The notes: a model not told the origin generated them from the letters alone. 64,000 nt of DNA from Asterias rubens (GCF_902459465.1 NC_047082.1:12088545-12152544); one strand, 5' to 3'; numbered from the stretch's first letter, positions 32,701 through 44,400 are shown. Program-made: numbers and translations.

Positions 32701-35310
32701 TTGGTCTGACATGGAATGACCCATAACTACTTTTAACATTGTCCATTTTTCTTTTAAAATGAATGAAATTAAAGGAACACGTTGCCTTGGATCGGTCGAG
32801 TTGGTCTTTGAAAAGCGTTTGTAACCGTTTTTTATAAAATGCAAATGGGTAGAAAGATAAGTAAAAAGTAGAAAACAATGATCCACACAAACATGCTTTG
32901 AAATTGCACGGTTTTCCTTTTACCTCTGCGACTAACACGGTCGGCCAATTATGGGAGTCAAATTTGACTCCAATAAATGGCCGACCGTGTTCGCACAGTA
33001 AAAGGAAAACCACGCAATTTCGAGGCAAACTTGTGTGGATCATTGTATTCTGCTTTTAAAACATCTTTCTAACCATATGCATTTTATTAAAAAAATGGTT
33101 ACAAACGCTTTTTATTTACCAACTCGTCCGATCCAAGGCAACGTGTTCCTTTAAAGGAACATTACAGAATTGGTTTTGCCAGCAAAAAAGTTGCTGGCAG
33201 TGTAGTAATCCACCATATACATAAACTGACAAACCTTTAGAAGTCCGAGATCGATCGGCTATATCTGGGTCACGAGAGAACGTTCCACTGAAAAACCGAT
33301 TACAAATTTGCATTGCATCGATATGCGAAAACAAAAAATGAACAAAACGCTCCCTGAGCGATAAACTCCAAACGCGAAATTATATTATTTACTTCACATC
33401 AAAAATATGAAATTTCAGACAGACATATCAAGGGATGTTTTCCACTATCATCATCATTAGACCATGTAAGTTTTATGTAAATATGTGATCTTCATGATTG
33501 TCTTCCCTACCAATTTTGTAACGTTCCTTGAACTCCGTGCATGGAGGTCAAGGAGGTTTTTGAACTTCCGGTTTCAACTACACTCCAAGATTATCATAAA
33601 CATGTTGACACGGGGTGTCACGTCAGTCAATTATGATATTTTCATAAAACTCGAGAGTCATCTAAAGACGACTAATTGATGGGGAAAGGGTTTGTTAAAA
33701 CTACAAATTAATTGATTAAAGTAAATTTTAAGTTTTGTTTAGGATTAGTGTACAGAAAAACTTCCAATGCGTGATAGAGGCCGACTATCACCGAAATACC
33801 GCGTTCACCACTTGTTTAAATTAGTACTTACAGTCAAGCTAAGGGGTTAAGACTTGCTATTTTTTCGAGTTTTAAGAATGTCACAATATGCTTTTTTATA
33901 TACCGCGAAGTATTTTATAATGGATTATTTAACTATCCATGGTAGAATTACATGTTTCGTTACAGTTAATTCGGCCTTACTCCCGAAGGATTGTTCAGAT
34001 GCGCTGACAATGGATGTAACAGAGAGTGGAGTCTATGCAATTCAACCTCTAGACTCCGGTCGACCCTTCAATGTCTACTGTGATATGGACACTGACGGTG
34101 GGGGATGGACGGTGAGTTGGATTTCTGTCAACTTTATTCAATCATGTTTGGCTTGTAGCTGGGTTTTTTTTCAGTACCTGGATGGGAGGCCCGCTTGACC
34201 ACTTTTTTCTTTTTTGTTTTCTTTTCTTCATAACTTTTTTTTTTAGTCTGTTTTCAAGGCGTTTTCAAAAACATTTCACTTTCGGTTAGCTGGTCTCTTC
34301 TACAGTCATCATTATTCAAAGGTTCCTTTTTCCTGAACCCCATCAGCCATTTTGACAATCTATATAACACCATATGAAAGGGCTTCACGTACTTTTAATT
34401 ACGTCGTCACGTTACGTCCAACCGAACACCGTGTTTTTGTAATAAACAAAAACTCTATATGTCTATGTTTATAGCTGTTTACTTTTTTTGTACATGAGCA
34501 ATTCATAAATACTCTGATATATCTAACAGGTGTTCCAGAGGCGGAAGGACGGCAGTGTAGACTTCTTCTTGAATTTTGTCAATTACAGCCGGGGCTTCGG
34601 TGATCTTGAAGGTGAATTTTGGCTCGGCAACGAGTTCTTGCACCGTCTGACTAGAGAGGGCGTTCATGAACTACGCGTTGATCTCTCAGATTTTTATGAT
34701 AACCATCGGTACGCCAAGCATGGGCTGTTTCGTGTCGGTGACGTCAGTGACAGCTACAGGTTGACAGTGCGGAGTTATTCAGGAAACGCAGGTAGATACA
34801 AAAATTTTGTTGTTTTTCTTAAAAACCTTAATTTACCTTCCTTCCCTTTCCTCTTGATTAATTTGTTTGCAACAAAAAATTGTATAATAAAGTTACAAAA
34901 CATAACAAGAACTTCCATGTAGAACTTTGATGAATTCTAATTCGTGTTTTAATGGAACTTGACAAGAAACAGGCAACGAAGTAAAATGAATTAAGGTTTA
35001 TCTGACTTCAATTTGGTTCGTTTTATATATAACATTATAATCGTTATTTGTTTTAGGTGATTCGATGGACAATCAAAATGACCAGCAGTTTACTACTAAA
35101 GACCTCGACAACGATGTAAACCCTGACGAGAACTGTGCCCGTAAGTTCCACGGCGCTTGGTGGTACAAAAGCTGCCACGAGTCTAATCTTAACGGGGCGT
35201 ATCTTCGTGGGACCGGGGCTGCATATGGTCGGGGAGTTAATTGGTATCATTGGCGTGGGTACGAGTACTCACTAAAAACCTCAGAAATGAAAATCAGATC
35301 GACTCCATAG
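29534..35310 (+). CDS. Secreted fibrinogen-related (ficolin/tenascin-type) protein
   Basis: Four exons with matching phases: 29534-29786 (ends phase 1), 33966-34111 (phase 0), 34530-34791 (phase 1) and 35057-35310. They sum to 915 nt, 304 residues plus stop. Exon 1 encodes a signal peptide ([20 protein letters not shown]), an N-glycosylation sequon (CTNVT) and a short heptad-like coiled coil ([19 protein letters not shown]). Exons 2-4 make one fibrinogen C-terminal domain: [95 protein letters not shown] and [19 protein letters not shown]. The DNDVN calcium loop and the CA...WWY.SCH block are intact. By analogy with ficolins and invertebrate FREPs it is probably an oligomeric secreted lectin-like protein. 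AATAAA at 35391 is a likely poly(A) signal. Intron 1 (4.2 kb) is largely transposons. Confidence 0.92.
29811..29940. repeat. Small palindromic element
   Basis: TTTATCACGCTGTCACCATC pairs with GATGGCCACACCGTGATAAA. About 130 bp, 46 bp past the exon 1 donor of the fibrinogen-like gene. Confidence 0.75.
30139..30287 (+). repeat. Second duplicated segment, copy 1
   Basis: 149 bp of the fold-back arm, repeated at 30811-30959 (offset 672) with no difference seen. Confidence 0.9.
30283..30811 (+). repeat. Duplicated block, copy 2 (orphan promoter and leader)
   Basis: Repeats 29068-29596. The ATG at 30749 starts the same leader but runs into fold-back arm DNA after the 21st codon and stops after 35 codons. 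It cannot make the mature protein. Confidence 0.95.
31524..32132. repeat. Inverted-repeat element nested in the fold-back element
   Basis: CAGCAGTGACGCACCCAGGA at the left and TCCTGGGTGCGTCACTGCTG at the right. Internal ACCATGCTGCAACTCTGACT at 31876 is inverted at about 32011. Contains poly-C at 32080-32090. Confidence 0.85.
32769..33154. repeat. Family E MITE, complete
   Basis: TTAAAGGAACACGTTGCCTT to AAGGCAACGTGTTCCTTTAA. Centre GGGAGTCAAATTTGACTCC. Perfect TTAA on both sides. Confidence 0.9.
33151..33540. repeat. Family D MITE, complete, sharing TTAA with E
   Basis: TTAAAGGAACATTACAGAAT to TTTTGTAACGTTCCTTG. It begins in the same TTTAAA that ends the preceding E element, so one was probably inserted at the border of the other. 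Confidence 0.85.
33541..33965 (+). other. End of intron 1 of the fibrinogen-like gene
   Basis: No repeat or coding signal apart from the polypyrimidine-poor acceptor TTTCGTTACAG at 33955-33965. Confidence 0.5.
33966..34111 (+). CDS. Fibrinogen-like gene exon 2
   Basis: Opens at phase 1 with [13 protein letters not shown], closes GGGWT before GTGAGT. Confidence 0.88.
34530..34791 (+). CDS. Fibrinogen-like gene exon 3
   Basis: Acceptor [23 protein letters not shown] to SYSGNAG. Donor GTAGAT, phase 1. Confidence 0.9.
35057..35310 (+). CDS. Fibrinogen-like gene exon 4 (calcium loop, C-terminus)
   Basis: Acceptor [32 protein letters not shown] through MKIRSTP and TAG. Confidence 0.9.
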
Positions 35311-35390
35311 TAAGTTGATCCTGTTTGAGCATTGTGTTATAATCCATTTGGATTACGGCAAATGTCATTTATTTCAGGCGGCTAGTTCAT

Positions 35391-35396
35391 AATAAA
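35391..35396 (+). terminator. Poly(A) signal of the fibrinogen-like gene
   Basis: AATAAA 81 nt after the stop codon. Confidence 0.55.
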
Positions 35397-35414
35397 CACT
35401 CACAATGGTGTTCA

Positions 35415-35786
35415 ACTAAAGGCATGCTGGACACCTTTGGTACTTATATGTCAAAGACCATTCTTCTCACTAGGTGTATGTCAACATATGCATTCTAAAA
35501 ATAACAAACCTATGGAAATTTGATCTCAATTGGTCGTCGAAGTTGCGAGAGAATAATGGAAGAAAAAAAACACCCTTAAGTTGTGTACTTTCAGTTGCCT
35601 TGCTCAATTCAAATCAATTAAATGTTTTAGCGAGAAATTATACTTTTCTCAAAAACTACTATACTTCAGAGGGAGCCGTTTCTTACAATGTTTTTTACAA
35701 TCAACCGCTCCCCATTTCTTGTTACCAAATAAGTTTTTATGCTAACACTTATTTTGAGTAATAACCAATAGTGTCCAGTGCCTTAA
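35415..35786 (-). repeat. Family A MITE
   Basis: CTAAAGGCATGCTGGACACC to AATAGTGTCCAGTGCCTTAA. Confidence 0.8.
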
Positions 35787-36800
35787 AATCTGAAATGTCA
35801 TCAAATACGAAGATTATACCAGTCAATCGAACCAGACCAAATTGCCTCGCGTTGCCAGAGGCTTGCGTACATCACTTCAAAACCGCTGAAACCACTGATA
35901 CTGATTTCAATTGAAATTACTTTTAACAACCTGCACCAACATTATTATAGCAACATAAATACGCAAATCGTTGCCTGCATGTATAATAGACTTGACCACG
36001 TAATCCCATTACATTTTTTTCAGGATGGGTTCACAGCAAACTTGATTGGTTGAGTAATGCACTCTTTTCAATGCAGTGTGTAGCGTGCTTCGAGGTCGAT
36101 TTAGGCAAATCGCCAAATGTCACTTGCAAATATTAATTTGTAAATTACCTTTGCTCGCTTATTTAGCTGCTACTGTGCTTAAAGAAAAATATAATTGATA
36201 TTCAATATCCTTTGAAAGTGATATAACATAAAGGGCGGGAACCTAGACAAGTTTGTTGGACGACCGTAAACAAAACCCAACATAACTGTTATTTATTTTA
36301 TTTTATTCATTTACTTATTTGAAATCTTTAGACATATACACAAAGGTTTCCAGTTGGACAAGATAAGACAGAACTGAGTATAAAAACTGTCATCTTGAGA
36401 TGTGTAAAACCAGACCCCTGCCAATAATAAAACTAAATAAGTTTTTTTTAACTATCATTGATGAGCTTACAAAGTTGAGCTTTAAATTTGAGCAGTGAAG
36501 TTGTTCTGAATGCCTTTGAGCTGGAATTTATTGCAAAGAAATTAAGCTGTGCTGAATCTGGAAAAGTACCTGATTTCAGATGTGCTAACACACATCAGTG
36601 TATTGGGTAAAACCAAAATTAATATTCTCTATATCCGATGCAAATTTGACATCTATTAAAAATAAGTTGTTTTGTTTGTCCCACCTTTGCTGGGTTCTTT
36701 TGTTCTTAAATTTCGAACACTGTATTAAAATAAATATCATATGATGCGCTATAAACCGCACACATCTATAAGTATGAGGTGTAATAATTCTTAAATATTG
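35787..36800. other. No gene seen
   Basis: AT-rich, short open frames only. Confidence 0.45.
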
Positions 36801-36829
36801 TCAACATCTTTACTGGTAACTATGGTTTG

Positions 36830-36985
36830 CCTCTGAGCTGTAGATCGAGTGTTCTTCTGCTCCACGCAAGCAGTTCATCGACCGCTCGTTATCAGTAATT
36901 TGGTTGCGCGTAAAGATGGCTAGACTTGTGAACAAGTCGTTAAATCGGCCCCACGCGCTGAGATAGTGCTCTCGCGAGATTACTG
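36830..36985 (-). repeat. Dispersed repeat, also at 40415-40500
   Basis: GGCCCCACGCGCTGAGATAG with CTCTCGCGAGA is the inverse of TATCTCAGCGCGTGGGGCCG at 40439. Both have GACTTGT-AACAAGTC-type motifs nearby. Confidence 0.7.
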
Positions 36986-37336
36986 CTATAGGATATTTAT
37001 TTACAATAATATACACTTACCCTATTTCTGAGTCTGGGCAGAATTATGCTTCATTTGGCGGCGCTGGTCAGCTTTGACTTCATTCAAAATATTAAAGGTC
37101 TCCCAAATACAATTACTAGCTACTATTTATATTTAATTATTAAGAGATATTACTTTATACCCTAATGATGTCCTCCAGCTGAAAGGTTGCTGTATAGGAG
37201 TAGTGTACTACCAATTCAGTTTCCAGTCAGCCTTTGGACAACCACAATAAATGAACCTTAACAAATACTACGACTACATGTATATAAGTTAGAGAGATAC
37301 ACCCTTTCTGTACCAAAATCTGGAGAAGAGTGAGGG

Positions 37337-37488
37337 CGACCTTTTCGCAAATACTGGGGCGCGCGCGTAAAGCTTGGAATTAGGTGCATTGTGGTCTAGC
37401 TGGTATCCAAATTTGATCCATATCTATCCCACAATGCACCTCATTCAAAAGTTTGCGCTTGCGCAATGGTATTTGCGAAAAGGTCTAT
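37337..37488. repeat. Family H palindromic element
   Basis: GACCTTTTCGCAAATACTGG pairs with ATTTGCGAAAAGGTC. AGGTGCATTGTGG pairs with CCACAATGCACCT. A second copy at 60661-60813 is inserted in family G. Confidence 0.9.
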
Positions 37489-37639
37489 TCACTTTTATAT
37501 GGCTAAGGAAAAAGATTAGGGCCTGCTCAATAGGCGTACACAAAGGAACTTACAATAGCCTTTTATACTACACTGGGGGTTTTGGAGCTCATTGTTCACC
37601 ATTTACAGCTGACATTCCCAGATGGTCACATACAATAGG

Positions 37640-40345
37640 GGAATGGTAAAAGTCTCTGAGTGCAAGCACTAAAAGCTAGCACATGCTTGGCAGCTGTTAA
37701 TGGAATTCACTACACTGCCACTGTTGCTGAGATTCAAAGGGTTATTATGAAATCTCCTTCAAAATCCTGTGAGCTGGATCCAGTATCAACATCCATGATA
37801 AAGCAAAACATTGATATATTTGTACCCTACATCACTAACCTTGTAAACGAATCTCTCAGTTCCGGTTGTTTCCCCGATAGCCTCAAAGTTTCCTACATCA
37901 GGCCGCTCATCAAGAAACCAAACCTGGACAAGGAGATATTCAAAAACTACAGACCGGTTGCAAACTTAAAATATCTTGGAAAAGTCATCGAACGAGTAGT
38001 GTCATCACGTATTTCTGATCACATTCATACTTTCAACCTGTCCGACGTGTTCCAGTCAGCATACAAGCCTTTCCATGGGACCGAGGCTGCACTAGTCCGT
38101 GTGAGCAACGATATTCTCTCTTCTATGGACAATGGTAACCTTACAGCACTAGTCCTGCTAGACTTGAGTGCTGCTTTTGACACTGTTGATCATAACATCC
38201 TTCTCTCTCGGCTCCAGAATCACCTTGGCATAGAGGACACAGCCCTTGCATGGTGCAAATCGTATCTCCACAATAGAACTCAGCATGTGTGTATTGGCAC
38301 TGCGATATCCGACCCTGTTGTTTTGAACTACTCTGTGCCACAGGGGTCGATACTCGGCCCGCAGTGGTTTACGCTGTACACTTTACCGATTCGTGACATC
38401 ATCCTCAAATTTAATCTGAATTACCATGTGTACGCAGACGACACTCAGCTATACATCACGTTTAAATCGTCTCAAGAAAACGCCAATGCATCTATTGCAA
38501 GACTTGAGAAATGCATCCAAGAGATTCGACGTTGGACATGTGACCGGCTTAAATAAATGATCCTGCGGGACACAATCTTCGCTGTTCCAGACTTTTATTT
38601 ATATCTGAATTGAAGACGGAGAAAATAATGTGATGTTAAGTCAACGACGTCAAAGGAAAGAGTCTAATTAAATAAACATACTTTAAATAGAACATTTAGA
38701 ATAAAACTTACAGTCACAAATACTATTTACAATTAATTAGGAAATCCTTAAAGGACGCGAGAGTGTTGCTGTTTTCCAGCCTAGAAATTATGTATTTTAG
38801 AATAAACAAATCAATGAAATAATCCGTGAACTTGGATAAAGACTGTCTATAATAAACGATTTGCCAAAGATTGGAAATGGATGGCAAACAGAAAAGCATA
38901 AATAACGGCAAACTAAATAATATAATTAAAGTTCCCGCCAAAAGTTTAATGGCGTCCGCCATCTTGGAATTGTACCAAAATTAGAGGATAACTCCGCAAA
39001 ATCAGCAATATTTACATCATTAAATCGGAAAACAAGTACGGCATTACTTTAGATCTCTAGTAATGCAGAACTAGAAACAAAATCTAAGAGAGGAGACTTG
39101 AGGAAATTCAAATCAAAAAGAAATATATCTATAACGGGAGTTTCCTTTCCCGACTAAACACTAAGTAAATTAACTCTAGAAAACCGTTCTCTTGTCAAAA
39201 AGAAACTTGTCATAAAATAGGCTAAACTCTACGAATAATTTATACAAGAGGAATTTATATGAAATCTAGGGGAGAATGGATGGAAAATAGAATGCTAATT
39301 ACCTGAATTGAAGACGGAGAAAATAATGTGATGTTAAGTCTCCGACGTCAAAGGAAAGAGTGGCCCTCTGACGTCTTGCGGCCGATGAGGGCGCGCTAAC
39401 CGGTGTATTTAAAAAGGTGAGTATGAATAAATGAAAAGTACCCGGATGTGAATTATTCTACTTGTCACATCCACAACAAAACTTCCTGAAGTTAAATGAT
39501 GATAAGACAGAGTTCCTTTTATTTGGGTCACGTCAACAGTTAACTAAGGTTTCAGTGCCATACATCTCCATCGGTGATGCTCGGATAGCTCCCTCGCTAA
39601 AAGCTCGGAACTTGGGGGTTATTTTTGATTCATCGATGACACTTCAGCCACACATCAACAATATTGTTCGTTTATCATCATATCACATCAGGAATATAGG
39701 TAAGATTCGCAAGTACTTGGACAAAAGTGCCACTGAAAAGGTCATTCACGCATTTGTTACTTCTCGTCTTGACAACGGCAATGCTCTTCTATACAGTCTT
39801 CCTAACAACCAGATTTCCCGACTTCAACGGCTCCAAAATACTGCTGCCCGCATTGTGACACTGTCTAGAAAATCCTGTTCTATCACCCCCATTCTGAAAC
39901 AACTACACTGGCTCCCTATCTCTCAACGAATCATCTTCAAGCTGATGCTCATTGTCCACAAGCTCTAAATGGCAAGGCTCCCCACTATATTTCTGAACTG
40001 CTTCAAGTTTACACTCCATCAAGGAATCTTCGATCAAGTTCCATGCTTCTCCTCATTGAACCCAAGTCTCGACACTCATGGGGTGACAGGTCTTTTTCTT
40101 CAGCCGCGCCTCGCATCTGGAACTCTCTACCACTTAATCTTCGATCTTGTGTTTGTACTGCAAAATTCAAGTCTCTTCTCAAAACTTATCTTATGTCACA
40201 GGTTTTCAATGACTAATTTTGTTGTGTCTGTTTTTCTTTGTGTTGTGTTTTGTTTTGTTTTTGTTTTGTTTTTGGTTTTACTGCGCCTTGAACACCCAGC
40301 AGGGTGGATATGTGCGCATTACAAGTCTTATTATTATTATTATTA
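37640..40345 (+). mobile_element. CR1/L2-type LINE, reverse transcriptase split by an insertion
   Basis: The RT core is open from 37660 to a stop at 38556: PSKSCELDPVSTSMIK, LIKKPNLDKEIFKNYRPV, GTEAALVRVSNDIL, LLDLSAAFDTVDHNIL, SVPQGSILGP and the catalytic YADD in YHVYADDTQLY. The thumb/C-terminal part resumes at about 39475 (FLKLNDDKTEFLLFGSRQQL, LGVIFDSSM, SRLDNGNALLYSLP, LQRLQNTAARIV, HWLPISQRI) to 39968, then continues in another frame past 40190. The 3' tail TGCGCCTTGAACACCC plus (TTA)n ends near 40345. The endonuclease region and 5' part are missing. The break at 38557-39470 disrupts the protein, so this copy is inactive. Confidence 0.9.
38557..39470 (+). mobile_element. Insertion splitting the LINE, with internal direct repeats
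   Basis: CTGAATTGAAGACGGAGAAA with AATAATGTGATGTTAAGTC and GACGTCAAAGGAAAGAGT occurs at 38608-38662 and again at 39304-39360 in the same orientation, about 0.7 kb apart. The interior is AT-rich with a 79-codon minus-strand frame (38723-38962) lacking known domains. Could be an LTR-like or Penelope-like remnant. Confidence 0.55.
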
Positions 40346-40500
40346 CACTGCTCTCGTGCGAACTGATGGCACCCCGATTTCGACTCCTCATTGCGAAATC
40401 GGGAGCCATCAGTTCGCGCGAGATCTCGCCAGAGCACTATCTCAGCGCGTGGGGCCGATTTAATGACTTGTCCACAAGTCTAAAAGATGGCCCGACTATA
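40321..40500. repeat. Palindrome TGCGAACTGATGG and dispersed repeat
   Basis: TGCGAACTGATGGCACCCCG pairs with GGGAGCCATCAGTTCGCG, with ATTTCGACTCC/TTGCGAAATCGG inside. Followed by the AGCGCGTGGGGCCG repeat also seen at 36830-36985. Confidence 0.7.
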
Positions 40501-40576
40501 CACTATAGCCCGTTTCACACTAGCCCTGGCGGCCTTACACTTTCGACTATCCGTGTACAGCACAGAGGAAGAGTCT

Positions 40577-40902
40577 TATGGGTGCGCTCGTTTAGCTTCC
40601 CTGGGTCGATCCCGGTCTGCCCCGGTACGTTAATATAGCTTTGACGGGGGCTCACCCAGGTCAGCCCCCAGTGCCTTGTAGACCGGCAGCCCAGAGCACT
40701 TTGGTTAAAGGAACGAGGTACCAATATTCGTATACCTCGTTCCTTTAACCAAAGTGCTCTGGGCTGCCGGTCACTTGGTGATCACCTGAGGTGCATGCCG
40801 TCACCACGAGAGGGCGAGTGTGATCGTTCGATTAGCTCTTGTCAGGGGGCACCTGACTGAGCATCGCTGGGTCGACCCAGGGAAGCTAATCGAACGCACC
40901 CA
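40577..40902. repeat. Family F element, long form with central hairpin insert
   Basis: GGTGCGCTCGTTTAGCTTCC left end; GGAAGCTAATCGAACGCACC right end. The interior resembles 22838-23094 but is split by the perfect hairpin at 40681-40772. Confidence 0.85.
40681..40772. repeat. Perfect inverted repeat, 40-bp arms and 12-nt loop
   Basis: Left arm 40681-40720 begins GACCGGCAGCCCAGAGCACT; right arm 40733-40772 is its exact reverse complement. Loop CCAATATTCGTA. The arm includes TTAAAGGAACG, like the ends of families D and E. Confidence 0.97.
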
Positions 40903-41124
40903 CAAGAGGGCTAGTTTTCTAAACCATGGAGTGAAATCACAGTCCCGTTATATAATCTCGAATTTGTGTCGAGTGAAGTGAATCCGTGCGATGAAATCAC
41001 CACGGACCCGCGTAATAAACAACCGGGATCATAGACCTCCTCCAAAGTTGTACTGGCGCCCTCAACACTGGACGTTGGTCTGTGACTCTCGTGTGAAAAG
41101 GGCTTTGGTGACGTCAAGTGGGAA

Positions 41125-41465
41125 CTATTGTTTTATCTGACTGTACAGTTCACCAATGTATTCCCGTTCTTTGAAGTTTGAAGTCTCGTTGCTTTGAAGA
41201 TTCACACCGACGTCATCATCACCCAGACAGCCCTCATAGATGATGTTATCGACCATTATATCTCCGTGTTGTTCGTTGCTGTTTTGCTTGCTGACAATGG
41301 CAACAGTTGGTTGTTGAACCGTGAACTGGGAACTGCTGTTGTCTGTTGGTTCTTCTATACTGCAGTACACATTAGGAGTATCCTCGTTGACATTTTGCAT
41401 ATTGAACAGCATCGGGGGAAGGGTTGTTACTCGGCTTCGGATGAGTATTTGCTATTCGCCGCTTC
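41125..41465 (-). CDS. Receptor cytoplasmic-tail exon with frame break
   Basis: Acceptor TTAAAATGCAG. Entered at phase 2 it reads [24 protein letters not shown] and stops at 41372-41374. The other frame, open to the TAG at 41125, carries [20 protein letters not shown] and GELYSQI. The switch falls at the A4 run (T at 41393-41396). With three A the tail would continue into the tyrosine-motif frame, including a VxYxxV ITIM-like site. Either an indel polymorphism, a base-calling error or a truncated allele. Confidence 0.7.
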
Positions 41466-44400
41466 CTGCATTTTAAAACGAACGGTTTTAAACTGATTGT
41501 GAAAAGGACTCTTTTTCGAGGGTACAGCTGCATCAAAATCTCAAAACTGTATCAGTGCTTTCAGGTCGATAATATCACAATCGAGAGCGTGTTTTAACAT
41601 ATGACGGTCAAACTTGATTAAGGTAGCGTTCGTTTAGCTTCCCTGGGTCGACCCCGGTCGCGATTTTTTATCCCCAAACGACATTGCAATATTGTTTTCC
41701 CTTTTCCGTCAAAATTGGCTCTTTCTGTCAAAATTACGTCACAATGAAATTATTAAAATGTCGTTTGGGAAAAAAACAAATAGCATCCCGGTCTGCCCCC
41801 GGTACGTTTGAACAGCTTTGACGTCATTACAGGGCTCACCTAGGTCAGGCCCCCGTGCTCTGCTTGTGGAGTGGGTCACTAGAGGGTCACTCGGGGTGAC
41901 CTGAGGTGCATGACGTTATCACGAGAGGGCGAGTGTGCACCACGGGGCCAACCTAGGAAACCTAGGGAAGCTTATCGAACGCACCCATTGAATGTTTTAT
42001 TTCAACATACTAAACCGATGGTAGAGGGAGCTGTTTAAATATATGCACAATATCATCAATAAAGTCAACATCGGACCAGCTTTGCACCTGGTGGGAAAAC
42101 CACAATTTTAAAGTAATGTTCGCATTGCTGAGGTGCGACGAGCGTATGCTTTTGGGCGTCTTCAGGAGAATTTCCTTTTACACGGTTGCAAACTAATAAA
42201 CCTTGAATTGGTAAAACCTCGATTATATTCAGATCACAACCACAAAGTAACCACAGAGGCCTAAGGGCGGTCGGGTTGTCATAGGGCGGTCGGGTTGACC
42301 ACATGCATCTTTTCTCGTCATTAATCTGTATACGTCCCTAATTCTTTCGAATCATGGCGGGGCACTTTGTCGATTGGGTATTCAGTCCCTACATGGTTGC
42401 ATGGATTTTCCCTGGAATGATTCACTCTGGTTTTCCCTCCTTAATTTATCACTGAAACTTATTACTTGCTTGTCGTCTCTCCATTTTGGATTCTTGGCGT
42501 ACAGGATAGTGATTAAGCTCGCTTTTCGGAGAGTCCTTTGCTTCACAACCAGAATAAATTAAATGAAATGAACTGTTTATTTACCTTCGCCTGATTACAA
42601 AGAAGATTGTTATTACGATGACCAGGAGGATGCCGACAGCAAAAAGTGGTCCAATTGCGGCACCTGTAGGAATATAAAGCATTGATAACATCGTCTTATT
42701 TAGAGTAGGTATCTACCAACAATGTACTCAAGGCGTTATACAGAAAGAGAGGTTATTGAAAGTTATGAATTCTGAGACCCAATAATGTAGCACCTTGTGG
42801 GTTGACATGGTGTTACGGCGCATGCAGCAGCCACAACCAGGAACACTGGGGTGAAGAACCCCTTCTCTTTTCGATAAGTGCACTGGGTTCTTTTACATGC
42901 GTTTACACAACACATGGAACCAATGGCTTTACGTCCCATCCGAAGGACGAAGCAATGGTACTATTTTATGTCAGAGTTTATTTCGGTTCACATCCAACAA
43001 AGTAATGTCCAGTCCATAATTCCTGCAAATGCGAATGCGATGCGAATTTTGACGTCAAAAATTGAAAAAGTATAAAACAAATATATTTACCGAGGCTCGT
43101 CGTTGTGTCGAGGGATGACGTAGCATCTGTGTCTAAAGAAAATGATTTATGAGGGAGGGTTTATTCAAATCAACATTTACTTGTATTAATTATATGCAGA
43201 ATAAACTTTTCTTGAAGTTTCGGGTATTATAAATTTATTAATCAAAACACATTCAACTTGAATATAATTTTATTTCCTCTCTTTAAGTAGCGGAATACTT
43301 AAAGGCAGTGGACACTATTGGTAATTTCTGAAAATAATTATTATCATAAAACCTTTCTTGATTACAAGTAATTGGGAGAGGTTGATAGTATAAAACATTG
43401 TGAGAAACGGCACCCTCTGAAGTGCCATAGTTTTTTGAGAAAGATGTAATTTTCCACGAATTTGATTTCGAGAAGGGTTATCTTTCTTTCATTATTATCT
43501 CGCAACTTCGATGACCGATTGAGCTCAAATTTTCACAGGTTTGTTATTTTATGCATATGTTGAGATACACCAACTGTGAAGGCTAGTCTTTGACAATAAC
43601 CAATAGTGTCCACTGCCTTTAAACGGAAATGAACGAGAAAAACGAAATCATATGTGCACGAAAACAAATTGAGTGCGTCACTAGCTACAACAGCTTATTG
43701 GTTGAGTGGATTGTGGTAATATGGGTGAATTTGGAGGCGTGTTTATGAATTAATTTGAGTGATTTTTGTTGCTGAAATTTGCGGAGAAAACTTGTTTAGA
43801 CAAAAATGTTGTGCTTACCTACGCAATGAGGTACATCCAAAGTCCAGCCAACCACGCCACTTTCATTGGTGTGTCCTTGAGCCAGAAGGCAATGAAGAGA
43901 AGGTTCACCGCTCAGTTGAAATCCGTCCTCACAGGAAAAATGCACTGTTGACCCAAAGACGAAGGAATTACCCGTTCTAGCGCCACCACGCGGTACACCC
44001 GGGTCAGGACAATGTGCTTTCGTCACTGATGAAGCAATAGAACAATAAATTAATTAATGTGGGTGTGGAACAAAGACATTCCTTCTAATTTTTTTCAACC
44101 AAAAATCTGTTGAAGCCATTGGACCTTTTCGGTTCTGAAAAAAAAAATAAAAGTTCACAGATTTACAAATAACTTACAGGGTTTACAGAAGGCAATGGTG
44201 AAAGACTTCTCTTGAAATATTATTCCATGAAATGCTTTACTTTTTGAGAAAACAGCAAAACAATATAAATTCTCGTTAACGAGAATTACGGATTTATTTT
44301 AAACACATGTCATGACACGGCGAAACGCGCGGAAACAAGGGTGGGTTTGTCCGTTGTTTTTTCCCGACTCCGATGACCGATTGAGCCTAAATTTTCACAG

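Larger units (their letters stand above)
30092..32722. repeat. Large fold-back element with long inverted arms
   Basis: GGGTCATTCCATGTCAGACC at the left, GGTCTGACATGGAATGACCC at the right. The arms continue inward with GTAGGTCCTAATGAGCAATG, GGTCAGGGCAGAAACCACTA, TTTGGTATCAAAAT and TCGTGACCTTTGACCC in inverted order over roughly 0.6-0.7 kb each. No transposase was seen. The left arm is interrupted by the duplicated block at 30283-30811. Confidence 0.85.

Noticed and set aside
32630-33043. 137-codon minus-strand ORF
   Set aside because: Spans the arms of family E; the same peptide-like words recur at the other E copies (52.0 and 58.8 kb), so it is repeat-derived.
38723-38962. 79-codon hydrophobic minus-strand ORF in the LINE insertion
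   Set aside because: Lies in AT-rich insert DNA, without a domain and with composition expected by chance.
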